NCBI GenBank assembly: GCA_024663395.1 | Contig: JANFAH010000002.1 | Coordinates: forward strand, 124,001-188,000 | DNA length: 64,000 nucleotides | Source of the DNA: Pisolithus tinctorius | Lineage: Eukaryota > Basidiomycota > Agaricomycetes > Boletales > Pisolithaceae | Reading direction: 5' to 3' | In this document: positions 21,131-32,796 of the stretch, piece after piece | Layout of the letters: each line of letters begins with the position of its first letter | How positions within the stretch are numbered: the first letter of the stretch is position 1 | Translations under genes and position numbers: made by a program | The notes under the pieces: model-generated | Database searches by the model: none | What the model was told of the DNA's origin: nothing | What the model saw: the letters and a program-made list of their open reading frames with translations, nothing else

Positions 21131-22400
21131 ATGGATGATTTCGGTGTAGAAGACGAGAAGAAGTTTGAGGTCGAAGCCCAACACGAGGAGGAAACACAAC
21201 CGGATCCAGATGAAGAGCTTATGCTGGACAGAGGTAATGGACGTGTGTGGCTTGTCAAGGTGAGCTTCTCTTTTTTCTTTTTCTCTTTTTCTTTTTGCAT
21301 ACGCGAACTATCGTTCAAGGTTCGGCGTTGGTGACGTTCGCTTGCTTCTAATTACCCGGCTTTCCTCAGATCCCAAAACACCTCATGGCACGATGGGCTG
21401 CTATTGATAAAGAAGATATCCACCTTGCCACCATTCGCATTTACCCGAATGCTGTTAGCCCCTCGGGACGCTCTCCACGTATATTCCTCTTTCTCCCTCC
21501 AGACCCAAACGATCCAGCCCCTCGTGCTCCTGATTTCCCGCAGTTCCCCTCCGACGCTGCATACGTGCCTGTGGGTGAAAGTGGCGTGCACGTAGATAGG
21601 TACGAATTGGACATGGTGAATGGGTCAGTGGAAAATCAACTCGTCGTCGCTGAACGGCCAAAGGACGCCGTCCCCCCACCATCAGTCACGACGTCACATG
21701 CTCATAATTCCCGTGCTCGAACGACAATCCTGACGGGTCGAATCAAGCACGAGTGTAACCTGCGTCCGTTGTTCAATGAGTCGTACAGACTACATATGCG
21801 TGAACGTAGTCGGGCGTACAACACCCCCAAGAGACAAATTCGCATGATCGAAGAAGCTGGCGTAAGCGGTGGACGGGGTGGAATCAACAGATTAAGTACC
21901 GGTATTAGTACCGGGTCATTCGCGGACATGATCGTCTGTGTCGTTTTTCATCGTATGGTGGTCCGCTTACATTCGTGTAGCAGAAAGCCAAACAAAAACC
22001 TGTCAAGGGAAGCTTTGAGCGTATGGCTCGCATGCCTCGGAATCAGCTGTTGGATATGCTTTTCCAGCTGTTCCAAGAACAGGCAAGGTGGAGTATTAAG
22101 CCGTTGAGGGAGCGCACGCAGCAACCAGAGGCGTACCTCAAAGAAGTTCTGAACGAGATAGCAACGCTCCATCGGAGCGGGGAGTACAATGGTTTGTGGG
22201 AGCTCTCGGAGATATTTTTAAATGAAGGGGTGAGTACCTTGTTGCGCGCCATGATGGCTGGGGAGGAATTGAGTAATGGTGTACAGGTGAAGGCTGAGAA
22301 TATTCCGGGTCCAAGTTCCCAGGCGTCAATGGCCGACGCTTCAATGGATGATTATGATGAAGACGAAGACGACGACGACGATATGGAGGAAGTTTCTTGA
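21131..22400 (+). CDS. Transcription initiation factor IIF subunit beta
   Basis: Exons are 21131-21259, 21370-21933, 21984-22229 and 22287-22400, about 350 aa (the third exon may start 3 nt earlier). The N-terminal part has GRVWLVKIPKHLMARW, the TFIIF beta dimerisation-domain signature. The middle carries ILTGRIKHECNLRPLF and YNTPKRQIRMIEE. The C-terminal winged helix reads SFERMARMPRNQLLDMLFQL followed by FQEQARWSIKPLRERTQQPE. An acidic tail DEDEDDDDDMEE ends the protein. It is the small subunit of TFIIF, which escorts RNA polymerase II to the promoter. Introns are 110, about 50 and 57 bp; the 57-bp one keeps the frame open and is called from GTGAGT...TACAG and from the family sequence. Intact and CpG-rich, a housekeeping gene. 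Confidence 0.93.
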
Positions 22401-22637
22401 TTTTATGCAGGTACGAAGAGAGGCGTTTCGACTTGGTTTTAGTTTGTTGGCTCACTACGGATGGGTGGAGTCGGCCTTGTATCGGTATCCTATTTTACTC
22501 ATCCCTAAACGCCTTGCCGTGGTGGTGAACTTCTCCCGTCACTCCTGAATCTGTAGTGGTGTCAGAAAAATCTTGGACACGTGACAATTACTTGTAATGG
22601 ATGTTTATGGCACAAGTTCCCACCCTCATTGTATGGC
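22401..22637. other. Spacer after the TFIIF beta gene
   Basis: No gene is seen; it holds the 3' UTR of the TFIIF beta gene and the boundary to the transposon nest. Confidence 0.4.
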
Positions 22638-22788
22638 GTTACATTTGTACAAAAATTATTTGACATCAGGAATAAACAACTAGTGCCGGGAATTTATTTG
22701 TTTGTGCGGGACAAATAAAGTTTCATGTGCAGGACAAATGAAATTTTGTGTCCCGCAACCAACATTGATTATGTAAGCACACATCGCA
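22638..22788 (+). repeat. Repeat unit, inverted relative to 51282-51411
   Basis: GTTACATTTGTACAAAAATT onward to ACACATCGCA matches the reverse complement of 51282-51411. This copy has an extra 22 bp (a doubling of the GTGCGGGACAAAT motif) and keeps CG where the other has TG or CA. The perfect inverted 8-mers GCGGGACA and TGTCCCGC lie inside. The unit may be an LTR (it ends in CA), a MITE (TTACAT...ATGTAA near the ends) or a terminal inverted repeat of a large element. Confidence 0.7.
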
Positions 22789-24932
22789 CTAGCTTTGAGT
22801 GTAGTTAGGCCTACCTAGTGGCCTCATCACCTAGTATGACCCATATACTGTATGTATAAGATTCTAGTGGCACATTGTTATGATATACTGTACTAAGACT
22901 GGCAGAAGTTTGGTAGACATGAAGGGTTAAGCCACCTATGAGTCTGTTGATAGTAGTACCCTATTTTGGAAGTCACCCAGTAAAATTTTCATCATCTTCA
23001 CTGCACTCTCCAATATGCAACATCATCCCACATACATCCCTCCATGATGTCTAGGACCTCTAAGCACCAAGATCTTGAAAAATGTAAGTCATAAGTCATA
23101 TGGTACCAGTATCTTACATGCATTTGCTGTAGTCTTTTCAGTGCTGTGTGCAGACAGTGTTTTCATAGCAGGCCTGGAGCAGAACTTGCTTCCAGATGAT
23201 GTAGATCAGTGTGTTGCATTGGCTGGACAGGAGGCAAATATATCCCAGAAAGAAGTGACTGTAAGTGATCCCCCCATCTCTACTTATTTTATCATTGACT
23301 CTGTATTTAGATTGCTGATTTTTGGCACCTTGCCAGTCATCATAAACAGCTTGTTCCCCTGCTGCTCACCCAGGCTGTGTTTTCATACAAGAAGAAGGAG
23401 AAAGGGGATCAGAGCACTATTTGCCTTGCAAAGCATTCATTGGTGAGTGGTAATCTGTATAACCACAGTCATTGATGGTCATTAAATAAATTTCCAGGCC
23501 AGGGATCTTGGTCTGTGAGATGCTGCTGTACCATTAGATCAAATGGTTGGGCAGAACCCTGATATTGCTCTTGTATGCTGTGACTGTTACATTGACACTG
23601 ACCACAAGTCCCCATACAAGAGGGGTAGGGTCCTTGTTGATGCAGGTAACAAAGACTTGTGTCCAAGTAATGTGCCTTCAGTCATTGTCCCAGCTCCTGG
23701 TGAGGACTGGTATACAGTGGCTCCAGAGCAAAGTGCAATCTTTGTCAACAGTGAAGGTGAGTGATTTACATTACATTTAAGCCTGTACTAACACATGATT
23801 TTGACCATCCATGGTAGGTGAAATTGAACTGGCTGTTATCTGTGGGTGCTCTGGTGGGCACCTTGATGTACTTGAGTATGTGAATGTGGTCATATCAGAG
23901 GCTGTCAATGACCATAAGGGTGTTTGTGTATGTTGCATGTTACCTGCTATCTCATGGTCTGACGCACCCTTCTTTCTAGCCTACCCATGGGGGAGAGATG
24001 ATCCAGTATGGGTGGAATGCTGGGGCTCATCACCTGCATGTATTCAGATTGGTAAAAAATTTGAAGGATAAGAAGCTCACAGATGATGAGCATCATGAGA
24101 AGAATGGGGCAATCTTGGGTATCCTTGCACTGACATGGAACCTTCTGATCAGGACTCTGCCAGAGGAAGTGGTAGCACCAACTAAGGCTGCCATTGCAGC
24201 CTCAGGCTTGCCACCCATGGCAAGTGAGTGTGATATCAAAGGTATGTGGAGACTTTCCCACTTGATATTGTGCTAACTCTGAAACACTTAGAATGTGGTT
24301 ACTACTTGGACCTCCCTGTTGGCTGTCTCAACTTTGGAAGTGCTGACAAAGCACCAGCTGAGGCATACATGAGTCAGAATTATACTGTGTATGCGGTGCA
24401 TATTTGTCTCCCACAATACACATCTGAAATTGGCCAGTCCTATCCACACAGATTAGTTGTATGCACCCTATGCATTCAACTGGGTCACTGAGCACAGGGT
24501 CTGTGACAGCAAGATTGCAGAAACCAGTGCTAGGTCAGATCAAAGTGGTCACCCAACTGGAGGTAATTATGTAGATGTCTCTCTCCAAGTTATTGTTTGC
24601 TGTGCATCTGACGCTGCCATGGTATTGTCTCCACCATTCTCTTAGTATGTTCTTAGTAGCTAATTTATCTTCTAGTGTGTCTGACCAAAGTTCCAGCATG
24701 GGACAACTCTAGCTTGGCCTGGTGTCTGGTGTCAGGGGACAGCCATCAATTTCTCCACACACATCAAGGTTGCCTATGATGCTGCTGTCCAGGCAGGGGG
24801 GATTGAGTTACTTCATGGTTGAGTTTGAGGTGGAAGGTAGCTACATAGAAAATTATTTTTCTACTCTCCTGTCTCTTCAAATCACTTGTGGAGCTATGTT
24901 TCACTGTCTAGCCTCTTTCCAAATCCTGATCA
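22789..24932 (+). pseudogene. Decayed multi-exon gene of unknown family
   Basis: Successive plus-strand segments read like one protein in pieces: ISQKEVT then ADFWHLASHHKQLVPLLLTQ near 23230-23390; PDIALVCCDCYIDTDHKSPY and VPSVIVPAPGEDWYTVAP (23543-23764); KNLKDKKLTDDEHHEKNGAI followed by LTWNLLIRTLPEEVVAPTKA (24050-24230); ECGYYLDLPVGCLNFGSADK near 24290-24350; and INFSTHIKVAYDAAVQAGG near 24750. Frames change at GT...AG-like junctions and also at stops, so it is broken. I do not recognise the family. The HGTT...INFST order loosely recalls fungal 2OG-Fe(II) oxygenase-like proteins, but this is a guess. It stands beside the BTB and integrase genes and may belong to the same element. Confidence 0.45.
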
Positions 24933-25916
24933 TTACAATGTATCATAATAGCCCTGTACAGAAGTGATGGCTCCATAAATGATGTTTTCCTTGACATCAA
25001 GCCCACCACTTTCCACCACCTCACCAACAAACTGCCCCTTGCACTCTAGGTTGAGACCATCAGGATTCTTCTGCTCACCAATGAATTGCACTAAAGAGTT
25101 GAGGGGAAGGGGATTGTATGGGTGCAACAACTGATGTGCAATTTTCTGCCACCAAAAGTGAGCCCAGATATCCTTACAGTTTGAATGCTGGGAAGGGGTA
25201 CAGAGTGACAAGGGAGGAAGGGAGAGTCCAGGTGGAACAGCAGCAATAATATGTCTCTCCATGTCCAAAGCTTCATGTGCTTTTGCAATGATTGAGTAGA
25301 CTCGAATACCTAGGCAGTATGCTTCGTCCTCAGTGATAGCTGATAAGGGGTTGAGCAGCAAGAGGCAAACAGAGGGGGGAATCCACTGTGGAATAGTATA
25401 CTTGCATGCCAATTCAAGCTTTGTGACAGCTGAAAGGTTCAGCTGGTTGAGGTGAGCAATTGCCCAGTCAATACTGTTATCAATCTGCCAGAGTCGTGAC
25501 ACCTTCAAGATTGCCACAAGGGATGGCAGGTTCCTGTCATGGTGAACAGAGCCACTGAAATACAGGATTATCAGTGTAATTCCATGCTGGCCTGTTATGT
25601 ACATGTAGGGATACTTACACATGATACATCCATGATACCAAGTGCTCAAATTCTCCACCTGAGATTCCTGGAAGTTTAATGGGGTGCTCTTCATCCACAC
25701 CATCATTCACAACCCCAGATGGGAGTGTGAAGATACCCTCCAGAGTGGGAGAGTGGACAAACAGTGCCCCCCTATGAAGGCAAAAGAGAGTATCATCTGC
25801 CTGTTATCAATCTGATCAGCAGCAGCAATAACAATGACCATGATCAAATAGCACACCTGAAACACAATATTTCCATCTGTAAACCAATACTTTGGGTGCT
25901 TCTGTAGGGATGCCAT
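24933..25916 (-). CDS. BTB/POZ domain protein, possibly frameshifted
   Basis: Read on the minus strand, ATG at 25916 gives HPKYWFTDGNIVFQ, the typical start of agaricomycete BTB proteins. After an intron (25856-25772) comes ALFVHSPTLEGIFTLPSG, then HPIKLPGISGGEFEHLVSWM; after a second intron (25618-25555, GTAAGT...TTCAG) comes LVAILKVSRLWQIDNSIDWA, KLELACKYTIPQW and ITEDEAYCLGIRV. This is the BTB fold plus the family's helical tail. The first splice joins out of frame by one base at a run of six G (67-72 of 257xx), so either a one-base indel has occurred there or another junction is used. BTB proteins mediate homodimerisation and cullin-3 binding; this subfamily's role is unknown. It is CpG-poor like its surroundings yet has no nonsense codon. 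Confidence 0.7.
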
Positions 25917-26032
25917 TGGCTGTAGTTTGGATCAATGGGTTATCAGTAGGACTATAAGAGAAGATGGAGCCTTTGGTCACACCTGTACTCATCAGCAAGA
26001 AACTGATTACATAATCAGCACTGTGTCCTCTC

Positions 26033-28050
26033 ATGCTCACATCAGTTCTGACTGACCGAGTCCTTACTGCCTGGCACTACAACACTCAAACTGCACCCAC
26101 TGTCATGGTCCTTCCTAACCTCCCTACTAGTAATATAGCACCTTCCACTACCTGGCCTGCACAAGTACTCCAGGCAGCTGACAAGCTGGCACAGATCTAT
26201 GACCGAGCCAAAAGGGCTTTACAGGCACAAAGTGAGGTTCTCCAGCTCCAATACCATAGTGGCCAGATTAACCATGAGGCCATTCCAATCCTGCATGCAT
26301 TGGAGAACATGGCAAACCAGGGAGAAGTCCCACTGGAATGGGTGTTGGAGTGTGCAGTGAGGTTTGGCATTTTACTTCAGGAACTGGAGAGTGCACAACA
26401 AGCTGCAACAGGACAGTGAGTACTGAAAAACTATACTTCATACACACTGAACACCACTGCCTACAGTGATTCACTTCCAGTTAGTTACATAAGGCCTGTG
26501 GATGTTTTGCATACCTGAAGGCCAGGTTGCCCTCACAAGCAGCTGAATATTGCCATTTTACAGGCTGCTATGTCTTCAGGGCATCACATCCCCCTATCCA
26601 AACTATCCCATGCTCTTGGAATTCACCAGCATACTTTGCACTATTATATGCAGAAGTTTGGCATTGATTATCAGCATACTCCAATCTCAAATTCTGAGCT
26701 TGACACTCTCATCCAACAGTTCCGAGCTTCTCATCCCCAGTCAGGATTATGTTACATCACTGGGTCATTGTGCAAACATGGCTTGCAGATACAGCGAAGG
26801 TGAATTACTGCATCCCTGCATTGGGTGGATCCTTTAGGCCATGTCCTTCGGTTGTGAACAGCTACTCACCATCACAAATACAAAGTATCTTGCCCAAATG
26901 CCCTCTGGCACATGGATGGTCACCACAAGCTTGTGCACTAGGGAATAGTTATCCATGGTATCATCGATGGATACTGCTGCACAGTGAGTGAATCCTCTAG
27001 GTAGTGCTGTAGCATACTAAAATCTACTAATCCCCTCAAGGTTGTTGGACTGGAGGCTCATACTAACAACCAATCATCTACTGTGATGGCAACATTCCTA
27101 AATGCAGTTGAAAAGTATGGACTGCCTTCCCATGTGTGTGGAGATCGTGGAGGGGAGAATAAAGAGGTTTCGGTGTTCATGATCATGACCAGGGGGCTGA
27201 ACTGAGGTAGTTTCATGTGGGGAATGTGAGTGCATACATTCACATGATTCATTGACTTTACCACCTGTGTACAGATCCAAGCAGAATACATGCATAGAGC
27301 GACTCTGGCATGAAGTTGGTACATGCTTTGCATGACCATGGAGGGCCTTTTTCTATCAATTGGAGTGTGAGCACCATCTTGACTGATCCAGCCACCACCA
27401 CCTGTGGCTCCTGCATTACCTTTTCCTTCCAGATATTAGGGCAGACTGTGCCTCATTTTGTGAGGAGTGGAATGCTCACCCAATCTCAGGTGAAGGTCAT
27501 GACCAGAGCCCAAATGTGAGTGCAGTAATATAGCTATGCTCTGATGACCACCAAATATTGACATAAACACTGGAAGGACATGCATTTCATGGGGCAGCTG
27601 GAGCATGGAATATATCTCCAGAGTGACATACAGCTCCACCCCAATGTCATTTCTCACTACTATGGCCTGCAACACCAAGGCAATGGTTCTACCCCAGGCC
27701 ATCTGGCTGCACAGGATGATGAGTGGGAGGATGTTGTAGAGGACAGTGATGCTGCTACCCAGAATTCTGATCTTCCTTCTATGATTGCAGCTGATCAAGC
27801 ACCTGAATTTGCCAATGATGGTGCCCCAGTTCCTGAAGGAGTCAGCCCATTTCCCTCACCTGCATGGCAAGAAGTGTTTCATCTGTCTATGCAACAAGTA
27901 CAGGAAATTGGACATATTCCAATTGGATATGGGATCAGGGAAGAGGAGTGGGATGGGGAAGGCTATCCAGAGTTGGAGACCATTCCCTCAGGACATCATG
28001 GCCAAAAGGAAATTATAGTTGAGCTTCCAGAATTTATCTGGAGACCGTGA
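26033..28050 (+). pseudogene. Integrase (DDE, rve-type fungal integrase-core family), decayed
   Basis: The N-terminal helical part (26033-26419, LQAADKLAQIYDRAKRALQA) is followed after an intron by an HTH-like part (26573 on: LSHALGIHQHTLHYYMQKFG, then SELDTLIQQFRASHPQSGLC and KHGLQIQRR). The catalytic core lies across 26800-27320: HMDGHHK (Asp codon 26915-26917), IVIHGIIDGY, HVCGDRGGEN (Asp codon 27143-27145), RGSFMWGM and IERLW (Glu codon 27297-27299), so the D-D-E set survives. It is dead: TGA replaces an expected CGA near 26855, TAG stands before GIVIHG, and frames shift afterwards. An acidic C-terminal part is open at 27580-28050. Such integrases are common in agaricomycete genomes, and their elements are poorly characterised. 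The neighbouring BTB gene is divergently transcribed. Confidence 0.7.
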
Positions 28051-29285
28051 GCTCTTAGGTGGTGTCAGGCCATGGAAGTTCTCATCCATGTACTTGAAAC
28101 TGCTAACTAAATGTCTGTACAGTAGGATGTGTTACCTGAATGCTCATGCTGATTAATACTGCATTGTTGACTTAGTGTTGCTGCAATTCCACTATGTAAT
28201 GGGAATTTTCATGAAAACTGACATTTCGTCTGCAACTACACTCTTGTTTCTTCCACCAACAACCAATTCTCATTCTCCCACTTTCATTCACTACTACATT
28301 CCTTTAATATTCTTTCTCTCCCTTTTTACTATCATGGCCAGAAAGTGACTCCATAAAAGACCTCCCTCCTCTTCCTCTGAAAGCTCTGCCCAACCATCCA
28401 GCAGTCAGCCACCCTCAGGCTCTGGGCTCGTTGCCTCTGTGCTACAGAAAGTATTGTCTCACCCAAGCTTCCCTGCTAACATAGCCTCCTCCTCCCAGCC
28501 AACATATGCCCCAGCCCCACTGCAGCTGGGAATGCCATCCTACAGGCAAGCAGACCTTGAGTCAAACAGAGGACTGAAGGGAAAGTCCAGGGCAGTCAGT
28601 ACACAGACAGCACAGACTGGAAGGGTGAGTCCTCTGTTCTCTACCAGAATTACTGCATTATAAGCCTACCTTACAGAACCAATGAGTGAACATGAAAAGC
28701 CCTGAATTTTTCATAAGCCAAATCATCATCCTTCCTCATGGCACTGCAGAGGTGAGTGCCTTCCCCCAGATTGAGAGTTAATACCTAATGCATGCATAGC
28801 CTGAAGATAGTGGCCATATGGAGGACTCAGGTTCCACCTCTGGTCCCCTGCTCACACACCTTTTCCCTGTCATTTGCTGCTCAAGAGCCCCTTCAGCTAC
28901 AGACCTTACTAGGCTTGAAGCACTCAGGCTGGCCCATGCAAACTTTTGGGATTACTTTCAATTCAATTGTGACTGGTCCTTCTCACAGGTAGACAGCTAC
29001 CTTCATTCATTATTTCCCACTCTCTTTACATACCTTGACTCCCAACCTCAGGTAAGCTGCCCCCTTGTCCAACCCCCAACATTCTGTCATGCTAATCACA
29101 TTCTAGACCATCAACCCAGGCTACAGCAGTCTACTGTCAAGAATGCGATCCAGGGTTACAGTAGTGTCTCAGAGTTTCACCCAGAGGGCTCAGAATTGTT
29201 CCCCAACCCTCAGAATTAAATTCTGATGTCAATGCGCTTACTAATTACAGTACTATAAATTTTCCACACCATTCTTTTCCACCTC
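28051..29285. other. CpG-poor stretch, no recognised gene
   Basis: Open frames at 28439-28663 and 28818-29219 (+) are Ser/Pro-rich with intron-like breaks; they could be exons of a lost gene, but no domain is visible. Confidence 0.35.
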
Positions 29286-29408
29286 AGTGACTACTTCATA
29301 CACTGAGGTGAGTATAGCTAGATTCCCACTCATTTATTTGGTACTGATGTAGTGTAGAAACTCATACCTTCATTAGGTACTAATAAAGTGACTACTTCAT
29401 ACACTGAG
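29286..29408 (+). repeat. Short direct repeat upstream of the copia element
   Basis: AGTGACTACTTCATACACTG occurs at about 29286 and again at about 29385, with ACTCATACCTT repeated as well. The stretch lies where the 5' LTR of the copia element should be, but it does not match the 3' LTR start TGTGATACC. Confidence 0.5.
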
Positions 29409-29426
29409 AAACTCATACCTTTGTTA

Positions 29427-29438
29427 GGTTATGAGCCC
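29427..29438 (+). other. Probable primer binding site of the copia element
   Basis: GGTTATGAGCCC is complementary to the anticodon arm of initiator tRNA-Met (GGGCTCATAACC). Copia-type elements are known to prime from half-tRNA-iMet cleaved in this arm. It lies 53 bp before the gag ATG. Confidence 0.6.
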
Positions 29439-29490
29439 CACTCTCACACTCTAATTCCGAAAGAGTTAATATGCAGCAACAATACCCACT

Positions 29491-32308
29491 ATGGCAAAAG
29501 ACCATCATTCCTTACAAGTCCCAACCCTAAATGCAGACAGAAGCAACTGGCTATACTACAAGGCTCGGGTTGAATGGGCCGTCAGCTCGAAAGGGCTGAT
29601 CGGACACCTGACTGGCTTGGATGCAAAACCAGAGGACCCTTCAACAGGGAAAGATGCCTCTTGGAAGCCCACAGTCATGGAGCAAAAACTTGTCAGCAAA
29701 TACCCAGAAAAACTCCAGCAATGGGCTAAGGATGATGGATATGTCAAGCAAGTGATCGCTGTGTTGCTCCTGGAATCTCTGTTCCTTCAAGTCCTGAAGA
29801 AAGAGACTGCGAAGAGTGTGTGGGGTGTCCTCACTGATCTTTTCCAAAACCGCTCTCGCATCATCACAATTGATCTTTGGAGAAAACTCCAAGAATCCCA
29901 CTGTTTGGAAAAAGGCAATGTCCATGCTCACTTTGACAAGATGCATGCACTGCACGAACAACTTGCCGCGCTTGGACAGTCAATCACAGATGACGACTTT
30001 GCAGCCATCATCCTCAGCTCACTTCCTGCTTCTTACAACTCCAACCTCACAGCTATGACATCTTCGGCCCTAGTCATGCAAAAGGACCTATCTCTGGACT
30101 TCATAATCAAAGTAATTTCTGACGAATATGATAGGCACCAAATGCAGACAAAGAGAGGCAACTCTGGAAACTCTGGAAGTTCTGAAGATGCAGCTTACTC
30201 AGCAAAGGATGGAAAGAAGTCCACTTGTGAAAACTGTGGAAAGAAAGGTCATATGAAAGACCAATGCTGGGAAGAGGGTGGCAGAAAAGCTGGGCAAGTG
30301 CCCAAGTGGTTCCAGAACAAGGGAAAAGGGAAAAAGAAGGAGAAAGGTACCAGAAAAGCAGCCACTGTGGCCAGCACATCAGCTGGCTCAAGTGTGCAGA
30401 CCAGTGCTGACTTGGAACCCGATGGAGTTTGGCTAGCACACCTGCAGGATGATGACTGGCTTACAGAAATTGTGGAGGAAGAAATTCTGAACCCCCAGGA
30501 CATTGTTAATGATGAAGAAGATGCATATACAAACAACTATGACCATGTTCTCCTCGCAGGCAAAAGCCTAAGTTCTGCAGAAGAGACAATCCTGTTCGAC
30601 TCTGGCACTTCATGTCATATGTCCTCCTACTGCAGCAAATTCCTTGATTACAAGCCAATTGTACCCAAACCTATCACCACTGCCAACAACCACACCTTCC
30701 ATGCCATTGGGAAAGGTGATCTCGCAATCTCACTCCCAAATGGCACTACCCAGACCCATATTTGACTCAAGGAGGTGCTCTATGCTCCCAAGATGGGAAT
30801 TACACTTGTTTCTGTTAGCAAACTTGATGTCACTGGGTATGTGGCATTATTCCAAGACAAGCGTTGTCAAATTTTTGATGCTCAGAAAAAGAAAGTAGCT
30901 GAAATTCTGATGCAAAAAGGCCTCTACTGCCTCAAACGAGCTCATTGTGCCTTTGCAGGCCTAGCCAAGGCCACAGAATCCTTAACCATGGAGGAGATTC
31001 ACATAAGGCTTGGCCACATCGCTCCCGAAGCCATCCAGTGCATGCTCAAGGATGGCATGATCACTGGAATTAAACTGGATGAAGCATATTCTACCATGGG
31101 CACATGTAATTCATGCAAGCATGCCAAAGCAACTCGGAAGCCCATTGGGAAGGAGCATGACCCACCCCGCCATGAACACCTAGGTGATGAGGTCCACACA
31201 GATCTCTGGGGACCTTCTCTGGTCCAAACCCCTGGCCACAGCCAATACTACATCTCATTCATGGACAACCACACCTGCTACACCAAGTTGTACCTCCAGA
31301 AGACAAAAGCTGAGACCTTCACATCATACAAGGCCTATGAAGCATGGCTGAACATGCAGTTCAACACCAAAGTCAAGCGACTTTGCTCAGATCGAGGGGG
31401 AGAATACCTTAGTGCAGAATTTTCGAAATATCTGAAATCCCAAGGCACAGAACAACACATAACCATCCATGATACCCCCAAACACAACAGAGTTGCAGAA
31501 CAGCTCAACAGAACACTCGTTGAGTGTGTACGTGCAATGGTTCATGCCAGCAGCCTACCCAAAAACCTCTGGGGGGAGGCCATTATGCATGCTACTTGGC
31601 TCAAAAACTGCTCATCAACTTGCTGTCTAGGCACAAAAACTCCCTATGAAATGCTCTACCAAAGACCACCTGATCTCTCAAAAATTCCAGTCTGGGGATG
31701 TCGTGTCAAGGTCCATGACACCTCTGGCTCCAAACTAGACATGTGAGCCCAAGACAGACACTGGGTAGGTTTTGATCCTGAGAGCAATGGCCACCATATC
31801 TACTGGCCTGACACATGAGCAATCAGAATTGAAAGAAGTGTCATTTTTGAGTGCCAGGATGTGTCTGTACCACATGGTGTGCTGCTTGAGGGGGAGCAAG
31901 GGAATTCCAATGCCTCAGAAAGAAATTCCGAAGCCTCAAAATGAAATTCCGAAGCCTCAGAATGGAATTCCGCAGCTTCACAGGGAAATTCTGAGGCCCC
32001 ACAGATGGTTGAGTGACCCACTGAAGCAACTTCAGAAATTCCAAGACTCATTTCAGACCCACTCAGAGACAATTTTGAAACACCTCCACCTCAACCCTGT
32101 CATTCCACTCACCAGTGCTTTGAATCAGACTATATGAGGCACCTACATGCAGGGGAAGGCACTCGTGATGGGCACATCCCTCTTGACTTTGTAAAAGAAC
32201 TCTGAGAGAGCGATAGCAACCCAAACAGCCTGAAATCCCAAGAAAACACTACCTACATATTTGATGAAGAACTAGCTGCTGATGAAGACAACACTAACAT
32301 CATTATGC
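29491..32308 (+). pseudogene. Copia Gag-Pol pseudogene with CGA-to-TGA stops
   Basis: ATG 29491 starts a UBN2-type Gag (LNADRSNWLYYKARVEWAV; DLFQNRSRIITIDLWRKLQ), then CCHC CENCGKKGHMKDQC (about 30229), protease DSGTSCHMSS (about 30600), GAG-pre-integrase and integrase (HIRLGHIAPEA; CNSCKHAKATRKP; DLWGP; SDRGGEYLS; KHNRVAEQLNRTL). The frame is unchanged throughout but is cut by TGA at 30763-30765, 31744-31746, 31816-31818 and 31942-31944, with further TGA codons near 32013 and 32203. Most sit where arginine (CGA) is expected. The integrase Glu lies in NRVAEQLNR, and the first Asp in HTDLWG. Near 32395 the frame jumps from MAEAKGLDPSTVHEV to the end of RNase H (FAQQDVETKKILSKIFE), so nearly all RT and RNase H is deleted. 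Confidence 0.88.
31913..31997 (+). repeat. 21-bp coding minisatellite in copia pol
   Basis: About four tandem units of GAAATTCCGAAGCCTCARAAT, each 21 bp, encode a repeated NSEAS-type heptapeptide in the linker between integrase and RT. The last unit is diverged. Confidence 0.7.
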
Positions 32309-32540
32309 TATGGTGGCAGGGATGGCTGAAGCCAAAGGGCTGGACCCATCAACAGTCCATGAGGTGAAATCCCGAGCTGACTGGCTGTAAGGTTGTAGTG
32401 GAATTGCCTCAAGCTCACACATGCGAAGTGTACCATATGGTATTTGCACAGCAAGATGTAGAGACAAAAAAGATTCTCTCTAAAATTTTCGAGGCAATAC
32501 TTATATACGAGGAGGCATGTGATACCAAGGTATCACATGC

Positions 32541-32796
32541 CCATACTAAGTAGCTACTATGTTCAGGGTATAACCCCTAACACCCTCCCCTGCAGAGCTG
32601 ACCCAGGCTTGGAAAGTAAAAAGAAAAACAAAGAGATGAGAGAGAAAAAGAAAAAGAAAAGAAAAAGACAGTTGTGCAAAGGTTAGGCTTCGCAAACTAA
32701 TACTTTGAGGGTTAGGCCTCAAGGTCCAAATGCAGAGAAGGGGTGTTGAATCCAATCCTTTAATCAGAGAGTTGAGTCTCCAGAGGGAACATTCCC
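32541..32796. other. LTR tail and purine-rich spacer
   Basis: The 3' part of the copia LTR probably lies here. An A/G-rich run at 32626-32668 is the most obvious feature; no gene is seen. Confidence 0.4.

Larger units (their letters stand above)
29424..32540 (+). mobile_element. Ty1/copia retrotransposon, decayed and deleted
   Basis: The primer site, gag, protease, integrase, a deleted RT/RNase H region, a polypurine run GAGGAGGC (about 32509-32516) and the 3' LTR start TGTGATACC (32518) lie in order. The LTR begins with a palindrome, GTGATACC-AA-GGTATCAC. The end of the 3' LTR is not resolved and no matching 5' LTR was found. CpG is low. Confidence 0.8.
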
